This document shows, in pieces, positions 35,940 through 46,246 of a stretch of DNA of 64,000 nucleotides. Origin of the DNA: Corythucha ciliata (taxonomy: Eukaryota > Arthropoda > Insecta > Hemiptera > Tingidae); the NCBI GenBank assembly GCA_038030265.1, contig CM075939.1, positions 31,725,253 to 31,789,252 of the forward strand, given 5' to 3'. Numbering within the stretch: position 1 is the first letter of the stretch; the number at the start of each line of letters is the position of its first letter. The translations under genes and the position numbers were made by a program. Below the pieces are notes generated by a model, which was not told where the DNA came from, did not search any database, and saw nothing but the letters and a program-made list of their open reading frames with translations.

Positions 35940-36335
35940 ATCGACGATTTTTTTCCATTTCGGCTTATGGAAATCGTCAGATTAGATATCTTTCGTTATC
36001 CTTGAATTATTCCCTTCAAAATAAAAAAAAAGTAGCCACGCTCGAGAATGTCAAGATGACGTTTTTTTTTTACAAGTTTGTAGACCTCCTCCGTTTTTGC
36101 GTCACTCTTAAATTGTCAGATTAGTGGAATATAGACTTTTTAGCATGTAATTAATTCCCACTTCCTTAATCTGACGCGCTCGAGAATGTCTGATGATCAA
36201 TTTTTTTTTACTAATCTGACGCTTTATCCTTGACGGGCGGCCACATTTATAGGGCTCATATTTGGTGGAGATACTCAACTAGGTACAAGGTATCCGCAGT
36301 ATGTTAATCTGACGCGCTTGAGTAAATCCCGAAAT
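35940..36335. repeat. modular repeat of about 133-bp units, locus C
   Basis: AATCTGACGCGCTCGAGAAT (36170) and AATCTGACGCGCTTGAGTAA (36304) are spaced about 134 bp apart. CGTCAGATTAG (35974) and TTGTCAGATTAG (36113) lie between or before them, and the segment ends in GAGTAAATCCC. It is more diverged than loci A and B. Confidence 0.65.
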
Positions 36336-36459
36336 CTCCTCTTGGGCTCCCTGACTATTATAAACTGTTTATATGCCTTTCAGACGATATTTTGAAACGA
36401 TCGTACCGCTCTCTACAATTCGTTTGAGTTATCAATACAACTTTGAGCACGACACTCGT

Positions 36460-36550
36460 ATTGCAGTATGCAGTAGCACCTCCGCTGCCGATGAGGGGCG
36501 ATCCATCGGCTCCGTTACTCGGCTCAATTGCCGGGCTGAGGGGACCTGTT
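36460..36550. repeat. dispersed repeat, GAGGGGCG-CCATCGG family, copy 1
   Basis: The block GATGAGGGGCGATCCATCGG followed by CTCC, with CGGCTCAATTGCCGGGCTGA after it, matches 43600-43668 with scattered changes. It is non-coding; the class is unknown. Confidence 0.5.
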
Positions 36551-37162
36551 CTGTAAAGTTAATGATAGTTGAAAACAACACTTGGTAGCGACAGTCGTTA
36601 GCGATGACGTCATGCTGAGATGTTCTGTAAGAAAACAACACTACCTACTTGAAATGTCGTTATACGTCATCAGTTAGGATTTGGTGTTGGAATATCAAAA
36701 CAGCACCCAACTATATATAAACCTGGATTGCTCACAGCGGACTGGAGGGGCATGGAGAGGGCAGGTCGTCCCCTGGTAAACAATCACCCTGTCCCTCTCC
36801 TAGTTGTTGCAACAGTGCAGTTAGTAGTTATGGCAACACGGTACTTATTTTGAAACCCCACCCCTCCCATCCACTTGGGAACTTAACTGATTGCTATTCT
36901 TTATCAGCAGTGATGAGCAATCCAGCTCTTTTATATATCGTTGACAGCACCTCCAGGGTGTTGTTAACCCGTTCGTTATGCTATGCTGTTTATTGCTATT
37001 CCGTGTATGTGAGTCTACCAGACTCACGTATAGTATTTCATACACATTCTAAATTCTAATCCGAATTCTAAGCAAGGTCTGAAATAAAGCATGTGAGAAA
37101 ATTAGGCGTTCAAACTAACGAAAAGAAACTACGCCCCCCCCCCTAGCCCGTCATTATGAATT
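36551..37162. other. non-coding stretch, no supported gene
   Basis: Short frames on both strands (36845-37059) show no recognisable domain. Nothing else is supported. Confidence 0.45.
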
Positions 37163-37298
37163 TAATGGCGTTTTCCATTCAATGCAATACAATAGTGTGG
37201 TGTAAGTTTTTTCACCCGTCCTCTCAGAATTGAAACATATGTTTATGGAGAGGATGCTACACTACACTTGTGCAGTGAGTTTAATCGAAAACGCTATT
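37163..37298. mobile_element. MITE, AACATATGTTT-core family, copy 2
   Basis: The ends AATGGCGTTTTCCATT and AATCGAAAACGCTATT are imperfect inverted repeats with TA on either side. The interior is a close match, in reverse orientation, to 12959-13090, including CACTTGTGCAGT and AACATATGTTTATGGAGAGG. Confidence 0.65.
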
Positions 37299-37872
37299 AC
37301 AATAAACGGGGAAAAACGTAAATAGTATACCAGATAAACAAAATTGAACAGTGCTTTTTTCCCCCACGTACAATAATTATTGCGCAATAATGTGTGCTAT
37401 ATTTTAACGTGTAACCTATGCACGTTCAAGATATTGCACAATATTTGGGGTTTTACCGATTTTTTTTATGTTTCTTCACTTATTTCGAGTGTTTCCTCTT
37501 CTGGTTTCCAGGTGTTGCCTCACCAAGCGAGCTAAGGCGAGCTTTTTTATAAATTCATTCGTGGAATCCATTGCGGATTTGCTGAAGCATTCATGGATAA
37601 CAAATCCATTGAAATTGCATCATGCGTCTCAGAGACCTGCTGGATTAAAGCTTGTAAGTCTGATAGATTCCCAATAAAAGAGCAAGTGAGTCCGAGAGAC
37701 ACATACGCAAACCGTGTTTCAAAATGCATGTGAGTCTCGGTGACTTACCAAGGTGTATTTTTCATATCATTTCTTTTTATCGTAGAGACCCAGAGCCAAG
37801 GAACAATTCTTGAGCTCCTGCACCTCAAAGACAACTAAGCGACATCCTAATCTTACGAAAAAAGGAAAATAA
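37299..37872. other. non-coding stretch; weak exon candidate rejected
   Basis: An open stretch at 37511-37650 lies between an AG and a GTAAGT, but its translation matches nothing I know. No other feature is supported. Confidence 0.4.
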
Positions 37873-38024
37873 TGAGCCATATAAATAAAAAATAGCATGA
37901 CCTTATACTTCAATTATGCCCATCAGTTTATGAATGAAAATGACGATTTTTATTCATTATTGATGGTCATATGCTTGAAAAAATGCAAGCATAAGGTCAT
38001 ACTCTTTTTTATTCATACGGCTCA
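37873..38024. mobile_element. 152-bp MITE, TGAGCC ends
   Basis: About 36 bp at each end (starting TGAGCCATATAAATAAAAAA and ending ATTCATACGGCTCA) are inverted repeats with a few mismatches, including the conserved ATGACCTTAT. The target duplication is not clear. It is non-coding. Confidence 0.7.
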
Positions 38025-38140
38025 ATGTCTTTTCATTTTCAAACAGTAAGTTGCTTATTTTTCACGTCTATCCATAGCTAGATTGACTTTTTTTCTCTAA
38101 TTAGCATGATGAATGCCCAGAAATTGAGGTTCTCTTTACA

Positions 38141-38290
38141 GAACAGGCCTCCAGGACCGAGTAGCCCTGGTGATTGAAGGTCTGAGGTCGAAACGGAGAC
38201 TGGACCGCACCGTGGCTGGAATCATCATGAATGTTTGGTCGGTGCAAGGCCCCCAACATTCATTCTGTTCAAATTTGATATAGCTAAGGG
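38141..38290 (+). mobile_element. SINE-like repeat, GGTCTGAGGTCGAAACGG family, copy 1
   Basis: A segment with GACCGAGTAGCCCTGGTG and a B-box-like GAGGTCGAAACGGAGAC is matched by the reverse complement of 46085-46140. The later block ATGAATGTTTGGTCGGTGCA also has a loose counterpart there. Internal promoter-like boxes suggest a pol III-derived SINE, but no tail or target duplication was found. Confidence 0.5.
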
Positions 38291-40596
38291 TTCGGGGTTC
38301 ATTGGTGCCCCATAATATAGCATAATTATAAATTTATGTATGATTTAGCAAGTACGCATATTAGGTACTCTCTTTTCCGTTACTACATATTCCATAATGT
38401 TGTAAATTTAATAAAACGACTGGCTCGAACATTTTACTATTAATGCACAGTCCAAATGGAAAAAAATAGCGTTAAAATACTCGTCTGAAAATGACTTTAA
38501 AGTGAATAGGGCTAATTTTTAGCCCTTTTATATTTTTTTCACGCCAAGCATCCATGGGTCAAAGAGGAGAAATCAGAGTTTAGAGGGGGAGTAAAAAGGG
38601 ATTTGTTGTCTCATTGACGCCCTCAGCTAATGCCTCGATTAAAAATACATTAACGTACTTCGCCAACCACATAAATTCGCATGATCATTGGTTCTTCCCT
38701 CTTCCTTCGAGCTAACTCATCCAAAACTGATTCCATTTCCTTTCTCTGCCTACATTTCTGTCAGAAAATCACAGTTCCTTACAAACGAAAACTCGATCAC
38801 TTTTGCCACCACCTCACATTTGATAAAAAATTCGAGAAAACTGTAAATCTCATATTTGCTCAAAAAGAGAGGAACGAAAAATCATCAGAAGCAAAGACAC
38901 CCGCCAACTTCCATCCCTTTGAAAAAGGAGAAAACCCAATATAAAGATATTACTTTCGAGGCTCCAATAAGAATAGAGAATGAGCGTTTGATGGGATTTC
39001 CTCTTCCGCTTCTTTCCGTCGTTTTCTCAGAACTCTTCCCCGAATCACCAAGAAGGTTAGAAAGCAACTCTCCTCTTGCTGCAGCCGTCAGGTCTGCCTC
39101 CCTCTCTCCATTCACAACACTACTACACGCGATCCTTTTCATAAATTTTGCCTCAGTTTTTGTGACAGTGGTAGGGGATGAACAGTGGCAGAAAAGGAAA
39201 TGCTTGAGTTATATTCCTACTGTCGCAGAAATAACACTGGATTAAATAGAATAGGATTAGCTTTCTTGATAGAGATGAGTCAATGGAGGATGTGGAAAAA
39301 GGGGGCTCGGAAAGGCCAGAGAGTAGCTGAAGCGAGAAGAAACTTGAAGGGGAAAACTGCAGGAGACACTGTGTTTTTTCCATCTCCTCCCTTCTCACCA
39401 TAGAAAACTGGGGACAGAGAGAAGTAAAACCAAATGAAATTTAAAACTCAATCAGACAGATATTTTCGTGATTGTTCGAGCGAACAAAACGCGTGGAGGG
39501 AGGCTCAACTTCATCGCAGTGTTCGAGTTGAAAATGAAAGAAACCTTATAGGCTATAGATGGGGGAGAGTTTTCAATAAATCGAGCTTTTCTCTTTGTTA
39601 ATCTCCCAGAAGTAACTCAGCTTTCCAATTTCAGAAGAGCTCATTCCGTAAATAAAACGTCACTTATATTATTACTAACCTTTCACATTGCTTTCATGGT
39701 AAAAATAAAATAGAAGGCCCCCCTGTGTATTCATTTTCCTCTATCGAGAAATTTTCCCAAATGCTCAAAACGAAGAGGAGTGTTGTAAATTGCCGGATTT
39801 TTTGGCCAACGTCCACCTCGCAGTCGCATATTAGTACGGAGCACTGATTATATATATATATTCTTCGTTTTTCTTCCAACAATGAGAAAACACCCATTGT
39901 TGTTTTCAATCTGTTATGCATCAACAGTGACGCGTAGAGGGGTGGAACGAACATTATACGGAAAACGACGCTCTGAGTGTCACAATAATTCTTTTATTCC
40001 GGAACACCGAGACTGCCAATGGCTATAAATTGGGTGAAAAAAGTGTGCCTTTCCTTCTATTTTCAGTTTCTCGCATATTACTATTTGGAAGAAGTGGGTC
40101 AATTTTAAGAGGTTAGATTGGAGCCTACTAGTCTTAGAGGTATCATGAATGATCGAGCAGTAGCAATACTTATGCCAGAGTCTAAAGACACGGTGAGAAG
40201 TAACAATGTCATTTTAGGCCTCATGTCTTCATTACACTTCCCATCCGTATTATAAAGTATAAATTACGTTGAAGATAATTCTTGACAGAAACCCCGCTGA
40301 GAAGCGAAAACCTGAGGCATTGCATGCAAGTAACTCTCAGGAGAGAGAGCAACGTCGTTTCTGGATAAAGAGAAAGAGAGAGTGTACCTACTGAATATTT
40401 AGGCACATAAATGCGATATGATGTTATGAATAAATCAGAAATGTCCCACGCTTCCATATCTCCTGGAAAGGAGCCGCGTATTTAACTCCTAAAAGAGCTT
40501 TGTGCATGTTTAAACTTTTCGGTGAGTTCAGAGGGTGGAGAATTAAGTGGAATAACGAAGGCTAGGGTGAAATTAAATTATTATGTGAGAACTCAC
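38291..40596. other. non-coding stretch, probably intronic or intergenic
   Basis: No exon or repeat is supported. Overlapping open frames at 38681-39403 on both strands have no domain. If the Beat-like exon at 40597-40732 belongs to a gene on the - strand, this stretch would be its following intron, but I found no next exon. Confidence 0.4.
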
Positions 40597-40732
40597 CAAT
40601 GACCATGAGCTCTTTCGAAACAAGTGCTGTGGTAAAAGAGGGTGCATCTGTCGTCACTTCACAACTTATATTCCCCGATAAATTAAAGCCGACTTGACGA
40701 AGAACCACTTGACTGGCGTTTGACATCGACAC
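40597..40732 (-). CDS. single exon of a Beaten-path-like Ig-domain protein
   Basis: On the - strand a 136-nt open stretch is bounded by a good acceptor (T-rich tract then TTACAG) and a strong donor (GTGAGT). It starts in phase 0 and ends with one base of the next codon. The translation includes ASQVVLRQVGFNLSGNISCE followed by VTTDAPSFTTALVSKELMVI, the late strands of an Ig V-type fold with the F-strand cysteine. The phrase pattern (VVLR, LSGxxxCEV, APSF) is what I know from insect Beat adhesion proteins, which are cell-surface or secreted guidance factors of the nervous system. No other exon was recognised, so the gene is partial here. Confidence 0.7.
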
Positions 40733-41272
40733 CTGTAATTTAAAAAAATTATCAATTTAACATGGATGACATTACGGGCAATGCATGTATGTTAATAGTG
40801 GAGTGTCATAAATACAATATACATATAACCCGAGAAAAAATAGCTTACTTCCTAAGTAGAGAGAGAACTAAAATATGGGGCAAGGGCGTCACTCGTTTCG
40901 GCACGGTCTATTGTTATCGAGCCAATTAATATTACTACGACTCGGCACTGTTGAAGCAAACGAAGAACCAGACGGACTTCAAGATTGCACCTGACATCCC
41001 ATGTGTTTGTTTACATAAAAAAAAAAAAAGTTATTGTTTTAGGTCTTTGGAGATTTGAGAGTTAAAAAAAAATCCAATTTTGAAACTTTTCTTATTATAA
41101 AGCCTTTTTAATCCTTTGAGCTTTTATTTTTCTCCGCATTATTTTCAATTGGCACAACCCAGTCACCTGTGAGATGACCAACGTTTGTACAAAGTCGTTG
41201 CTTGGACTGTACCGTACTGATAGATCGTTTGTTTACGTTATGCTCCCATGTTCTTACGGGAAGATTTAATAA
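40733..41272. other. non-coding stretch upstream of the MULE relic
   Basis: No gene or repeat is supported. If the Beat-like exon is real, this is the start of its preceding intron. Confidence 0.4.
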
Positions 41273-42016
41273 TTGAACCCTGGACAGGAATATATTTTTA
41301 TTGAAAACATGTCATTTCAGTTAACATGTCATGTGAAAACATGTCAGTTTTGCACGATGACTTCCCATGTCAGGGTTGTGGCCTCTAAGCGTGGTGTTGC
41401 TGTGATATTTGAAAAGTGTAATGTCAGAAAAATCAACAGTATAACGAAACTCAAAACAGAATACTCGAGTTCCACTGAAGCTGGGTATTGGCTGAGTTCG
41501 TTTTTTGGCTTATCTTTCATCCACCCAACTGATGTGGAAACCGTATTTACGGACCTCATCAGCATACCTCCCCCTGACAAAGAAATTCCACAAAAAAAAA
41601 AACAAAAAAACTGGAGAACCATCAGATTACCTGAAATTTGCGGACTATGTGTACGACAATTATGTTTCCGTAGAATCCGACTTCCCCCGTCTGTGTGGCC
41701 CGAAACAGACGACGACAGCAGCCCTTATTGGTCGACTAACGGAGCGGAGCCCTTTCACTCACACTACAATGCCCAATTTTACATTGCTCACCCCAGCATC
41801 CACAAAGTTATATCTAAATTACTTGAGATACAAGTGGAAACGTACGTCAAAATTAGAAGTGACCAGGTGCCCCGAGCCACGCCGAAGGCCGCACAAGACA
41901 GGCAAGACCAAATGCAAGTGCTATGCGAGCAGTGCAGCCGCAACGAAATCACTCTAACGAAACAAGTTATGAAAATCGGGCAGAAAAATAAACCTTGTAT
42001 ACGTCATTTGAAGTAG
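41273..42016 (+). pseudogene. MULE-type transposase remnant
   Basis: The first part of the frame (to about 41590) reads SITKLKTEYSSSTEAGYWLS and SFFGLSFIHPTDVETVF. Then, after an A-rich slip at about 41592-41611, the reading passes to another frame (FADYVYDNYVSVESDFP) and returns to the first near 41680 (LPPSVWPE; STNGAEPFHSHYNAQFYIAH; ETYVKIRS). The NGxExFHSHxNxQF pattern and spacing match the C-terminal part of MULE-like transposases in arthropod genomes. Two frame changes and the lack of an upstream DDE core make it a relic. The assignment is from remembered family patterns. Confidence 0.6.
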
Positions 42017-42214
42017 TTTTCGTGTAATTATTTCGTGTGAGGTGTGACGGGTAATTATTATCGTAATTATTATCATCATCATTGTATTGAGCTAGCCGGG
42101 AAAACACCTACTTTCTCGCTCCTTCTCAGCCCGCAAAGTCGAGCTTTGGAGTCATGTATGAAAAAAAATATCTTTGCTTTTTAGTGAAGTTCGTGATAGA
42201 TAATTCAGACACTA

Positions 42215-42356
42215 AGGGCGGTATTGAGAAACCTTCCTTGAATTTAAGGCCTCCTTAAAAGTGCTTCGAAACAGATGTCACGTTTTAACAGACCAAAAAT
42301 GATTTTATACAACTTTAGTTAAAGTCGCTCTAAGGTTAGTTTCTGAATAGGACCCT
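42215..42356. mobile_element. MITE, GTATTxAGAAACC family, copy 2
   Basis: It has the same length and layout as 557-694: AGGGCGGTATTGAGAAACC at one end and GTTTCTGAATAGGACCCT at the other, with the interior CTTCGAAACAGATGTCACG shared. TA flanks both sides (42213-42214 and 42357-42358). It is more diverged than the first copy. Confidence 0.7.
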
Positions 42357-43578
42357 TAAGAATACTTAAATTGTACTTTTTGTTGTTACACGAGCTGCAC
42401 TAATTTTCAAATAAGTGATGTCCCTTTTGTCCTATTCTCATTTATCCAATGAGCACTCCGGGAACTTCGCCAGTTTGACTATAGGTGGACTGCTCTCTAT
42501 GAAGTGCTGGGCAAGATTAAGTCCCGTATATTGCTATTTCTGAATGGTACTTTTTCCACTACATAATTTATTCCAATTCGTTTCGTTGGGAGTTGTACAC
42601 AATTAACAGGTAAACAGGCTTATTTTATTTCGATGAATAGGGCCTAATAAATATGGTGCTTCCTGAAACGTAATCGCATCGTACCCACTTTCAAAAGAAA
42701 CGAAGTGATTGATTTGAAATGGATTCGTTTCACGGATTCATAGCTCATAGCCAACAAGATAGTGCGATACCACCCTTGCAGCCCACCTATACATCTCTCA
42801 GTTTGAAAACTGATTGCGAGAGAGAGGGAGATAGTGAAAGAGAAACTCATGAAAGTAATGAGGTAAAGAAGAAATTGGGTAGAGATCCTTCGAAGAGAGA
42901 GAGAATAAAAAAGACGGATCGGAGATTTCGAGCCGGAGACATGTACAAAAAATCTTGATGCTGGGGGTGTGGGGGATTGATATATTTTGCTGGCCCACTT
43001 CACCCAACGAAACCTAGCTCTTCCCTAGTCTGGCTTCATTGAACCCGCACTCTTTTTTCCTCCTTTCAGTAAACAAACGGCAATACACCTACAGGCTTCA
43101 ACGCGATGGTTACTGGTGGCGGCTTTAGCCAGCGCAGATATATCACCTATGTTTGTAGTCGGCGCTTTGCTTCTCTCTTGGCCGAGTTATACTATTAATT
43201 AATTTTTCCCTTTCCCTTTCTTTTTTCCCCGAAATACCGCTAAAAAGTTGTTTTTTAACTGTGAATCGAGCTCCCTCCCCATTACTCTCCATTAACCAAT
43301 ATTTTTTCCCTGTTAAGACCAATGAAAAATATTGAAAAAAAAAGAAGAGATATTCCACTGTCTCGGCACGGTTGTCTGGCTTGTATTTTCAGCTGGATAA
43401 ACGTTGAGAAAACGTCACTCCATACTGTCGGCTCCAACATCTGTATCGTTCGTTATTGAACTCAAGCCGTGGCGCCTAGCCACATCATCCCCAGTCCCGC
43501 CGTTTCGCCCTCACCAGTGTTCTCATCAGTCCTCGTGAATCGGTTTGCCAGATTGGGTTGAGCGTCGGGAGCTGGGAT
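42357..43578. other. non-coding stretch, no supported gene
   Basis: Open frames 42644-43003 and 43143-43358 show no domain and overlap frames on the other strand. A GA-rich purine run lies near 42815-42905. Confidence 0.45.
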
Positions 43579-43668
43579 CGTAGTGCAGTGGGACCCAGTG
43601 ACGAGGGGCGGACCATCGGTTCCAGTCCATACTTGGCTTAATGACCAGGCTGATGAGGAGCATAGGTA
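43579..43668. repeat. dispersed repeat, GAGGGGCG-CCATCGG family, copy 2
   Basis: GACGAGGGGCGGACCATCGG followed by TTCC and GGCTTAATGACCAGGCTGA matches 36490-36550. Both copies have a GTAGTGCAGT-like lead-in. Confidence 0.5.
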
Positions 43669-43737
43669 GCTGCCGTCTGAAGACCGGAACGGCATAAACG
43701 GCAGTGCCAGTCAACTTTGTTAACCCTAAAGCTGGCA

Positions 43738-44524
43738 ATGTATCTCAGGAGATACAAAGACTTATTTCATCATATTTCAACTCCTGACGTCATTTTTCCC
43801 TAGATAGCAGATCCGTTGCTATCAGAAGCGTTTTGGGTCCGAGTGGGCTTGATAGATAGTGTGAATGCCCGGTTTTCAAACCTGTAGTTTCGATCTCACT
43901 CTTCACCGGTCTTCCCCCTTGCTCCACGTCATAGCGTAAGTTTTAAATGACGATTTTGCTGCTTTTTGCAATACATCTCACTTGGGGGGAATTTTTTTAC
44001 CTCAAATATAAGACTCTTTTGTGATTGGAATTAATTTTGTGATCGTTGTTTTTGATTTCCGTAAACAAGTAGGTGAAGTTTTAAATTGTATCTCTCAGGA
44101 TACATCGTCGAGTATACCGTTGTTTTTGCCCGTTGATTTATTGTGGGGGTTTCTGGCAAACCCCTTACAGAAAGTGTTGTTTTCTTGCTCTGATGGTAGT
44201 ATATAAATACCACATTAGGTTTCTAGGGTATCAGAATTAATTTAGGGGTGTTGTGAAGGATAGATTTTTCAAAAATCATCAAAAACTTTGTTTTTTCATC
44301 CAAGTGCGTTGAAATCCAAGGCAAGTTATTGATGAAGTGGGACTCCGAAGAGGGAGGAATAGCATGAAATATTATTTTTCCAGCAATTATCGGGTACTTT
44401 GTGCGACATAAATAAATGTAATGTTAAAAACTTAATTTTCTTGAATGAATTTCCCAGCATTATGAGAAAAAGTAGGTACAGAAAAGTAAGCAAATGATGT
44501 TAATTTTGTATCTTTCAAGATACA
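43738..44524. repeat. three TGTATCT-AGATACA palindromes
   Basis: Near-palindromes of 18-22 bp occur at 43738-43759, 44087-44104 (TGTATCTCTCAGGATACA) and 44507-44524 (TGTATCTTTCAAGATACA). The last sits at the base of the loop in the inverted repeat 44408-44664. They could be subterminal binding sites of an unknown DNA element. Confidence 0.5.
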
Positions 44525-44664
44525 CTGACAAGTTTACCTGGCATCCCTGCTGGCATGCTGCAAAATTAACATCATTTGCTTACTTTTCTGTACCTAATTT
44601 TTCTCATAATGCTGGGAAATTCATTCAAGAAAAATAAGTTTTTAACATTACATTATTATTTATT
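44408..44664. mobile_element. long inverted repeat, arms about 101 bp
   Basis: The left arm 44408-44508 and right arm 44561-44664 are nearly exact reverse complements (only a few differences), separated by a 52-bp loop. Arms open with ATAAATAAATGTAATG and end in TTAATTTTG. No open frame is present. No flanking duplication could be defined. Confidence 0.75.
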
Positions 44665-44786
44665 CAACAAGTATGAAACGACATTTCGGACTCTATTCGG
44701 CAACTAATAGAAATCTCATAGAACCGATTGTTCCCTCGACACGAATGGGTTTTAATTCCACTTCAATAGGTGGACATACACGAGCA

Positions 44787-45106
44787 TAGAGATGGGCGTT
44801 ATCGTTATTTTTCGTAAACGTTAATTAACGTTCGTTGACGAAAAATAACTGTTACGAAATAACCGTTAAAAATTAACTGGTTGGTCTGTTTTGTTTCGTT
44901 CCCGCTAGGGACAACAGTTCTTCTCCCGCAACTGTTGAAAGTGTTAACTCGTTGATAGATAACGCCATCTCCGAGCGTTGAGAAGAAACTGGTTGAATTG
45001 ATCAGTTATTTTTCAACGGTTATTTTTTAACGTGATTAACTGGTCGTTAGTTATTTTATTGTTAACTGTTGCGCCACAACAGTTAACCGTTATTTAACCC
45101 ACCTCT
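44787..45106. mobile_element. GTTAAC-type simple-sequence block with 9-bp duplication
   Basis: About 320 bp made largely of TAACGTT, GTTAAC, AACTGTTG and TTATTTTT variants, bounded by AGATGGGCG on the left and CCCACCTCT on the right. The 9-bp sequence ACACGAGCA occurs immediately outside both edges (44778-44786 and 45107-45115), inside the terminal repeat of the larger element. This indicates that the block inserted as a unit rather than growing by slippage. Confidence 0.65.
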
Positions 45107-45414
45107 ACACGAGCAGATATCTGCGGCAGATTTCATGTTTTTGACAGGTATCGGTGGTGAAAATTTGCTCGTTAGTGGGCAATAAACGATGAAAGATCTA
45201 CAAAGATCTGCCGAACGATATCGGCGGGAGTTCAAATCCGTCAGATGTCCCCCACTAACCTACCAATTTCTCATGAGAGATATCTGTGGGAGAGATCTGC
45301 CGATTTATGTGTATACTTATCAATTAATTATTTCTCAAGTGAAAAAACTTTTTGCTCCCTCCATTTTTTTAAAGCTCCATGTCTGTCACCGATCTCAAAA
45401 TAATACATATATTT

Positions 45415-45668
45415 GATATTGTTAGTATGGTCGCTTAGACTACGAGGGTTAGTAGGTAATGCATGCATGCATGAAGCTGTAGCCGTAGGAGCCTACGTTG
45501 TCTGTCTTCCCTCGTCGAGGTGCGTTGGAAACGAACCGGTTTCGGCTGCTCGCCATCTTCAGCGTCTGTAAGTACAACTGAGCAGCCGAAACCGGTTCGT
45601 TTCTAACGCACCTCAACGAGGAAAGACATATAACGTAGGCTCCTACGGCTACAGTTTCATGCATGCAT
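45415..45668. mobile_element. palindromic retroposed insert with 14-bp duplication
   Basis: The insert is flanked by TAATACATATATTT at 45401-45414 and 45669-45682. It contains an inverted repeat with arms of about 89 bp (45463-45551 and 45580-45668). Both arms carry CGAACCGGTTTCGGCTGCTC or its complement, and CATCTTCAGCG lies in the loop region. The right arm ends exactly at the duplication, while the left has 48 extra bases. A long duplication points to target-primed retroposition, and the motif suggests a short derivative of a Penelope-like element. Confidence 0.65.
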
Positions 45669-46084
45669 TAATACATATATTTCGAACCCGACCGATAAAT
45701 GAAATCTTTCAGATTTCGGTCGACGACAGATCTCGATCTCAATCTGCCAGATGTGCCCCCACTAACGAGCAGATTTTATCGGGTAACAGATATCGGTCAC
45801 AGATAACTTTTGTACATTAAGGGACGACGACCGATGTCATCGTTTGCTCTAGATCGTTAACGACATCTGTTGAAAATCTCGGCCGATCAAATCTGTCAAA
45901 ATTATCTGTCCGTGTATGGGCCACTATAATCATGCACTAATTCGTGTCCAGGAAACAGAACGCAATTTGAGCCTTTCACACATGTCTGGTTTCGGTTTCT
46001 AAAAGCAATTAATAGGTAGCGAATTGTATTTTCATGGGGAAAAACGTCGGACAAAAAAGAAGAACAAGTTTAAAAACTCCATGG

Positions 46085-46246
46085 AAGGTGAGGTGCAGTC
46101 TCCGTTTCGAACTCAGACCTCTGGACCTCGGTCAGTGCGTATAGTGTAGTGGCACCTCTGTTCCCCGTCCACGGCTTTTGATCCTACTTGACAAAACCAA
46201 GTGAATGGTCTGGTGGGTCCGACCCCAATCGTCATTAACATTCATA
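46085..46246 (-). mobile_element. SINE-like repeat, GGTCTGAGGTCGAAACGG family, copy 2
   Basis: On the - strand it reads GACCGAGGTCCAGAGGTCTG then AGTTCGAAACGGAGAC, matching 38155-38215. Loose similarity continues upstream. The boxes resemble pol III promoter elements. No clear tail or duplication was found. Confidence 0.5.

Larger units (their letters stand above)
44767..45926. mobile_element. DNA element with CATACACG ends, carrying two nested insertions
   Basis: The left end (44767-44786 plus 45116 onward, TAGGTGGACATACACGAGCA then GATATCTG) matches the reverse complement of the right end (45900-45926, ATTATCTGTCCGTGTATGGG then CCACTA). Internal inverted blocks (TCGTTAGTGGG and CCCACTAACGA) support a foldback-like structure. 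The left end is split by the insert 44787-45106 and the middle by 45415-45668. No transposase frame is present. Confidence 0.6.

Noticed and set aside
37511..37650. Open stretch between CCAG and GTAAGT
   Set aside because: The translation resembles no family I know and nearby DNA has several donor-like sites by chance.
38856..39403. Overlapping frames on both strands, up to 129 residues
   Set aside because: Both strands are equally open because of local base composition. No motif in either.
42719..42958. Charged 79-residue frame
   Set aside because: Created by a purine-rich GAGAGA run; low complexity.
43717..44240. Possible piggyBac element starting TTAACCCTAAAG
   Set aside because: A matching inverted end followed by TTAA could not be found on the right side.
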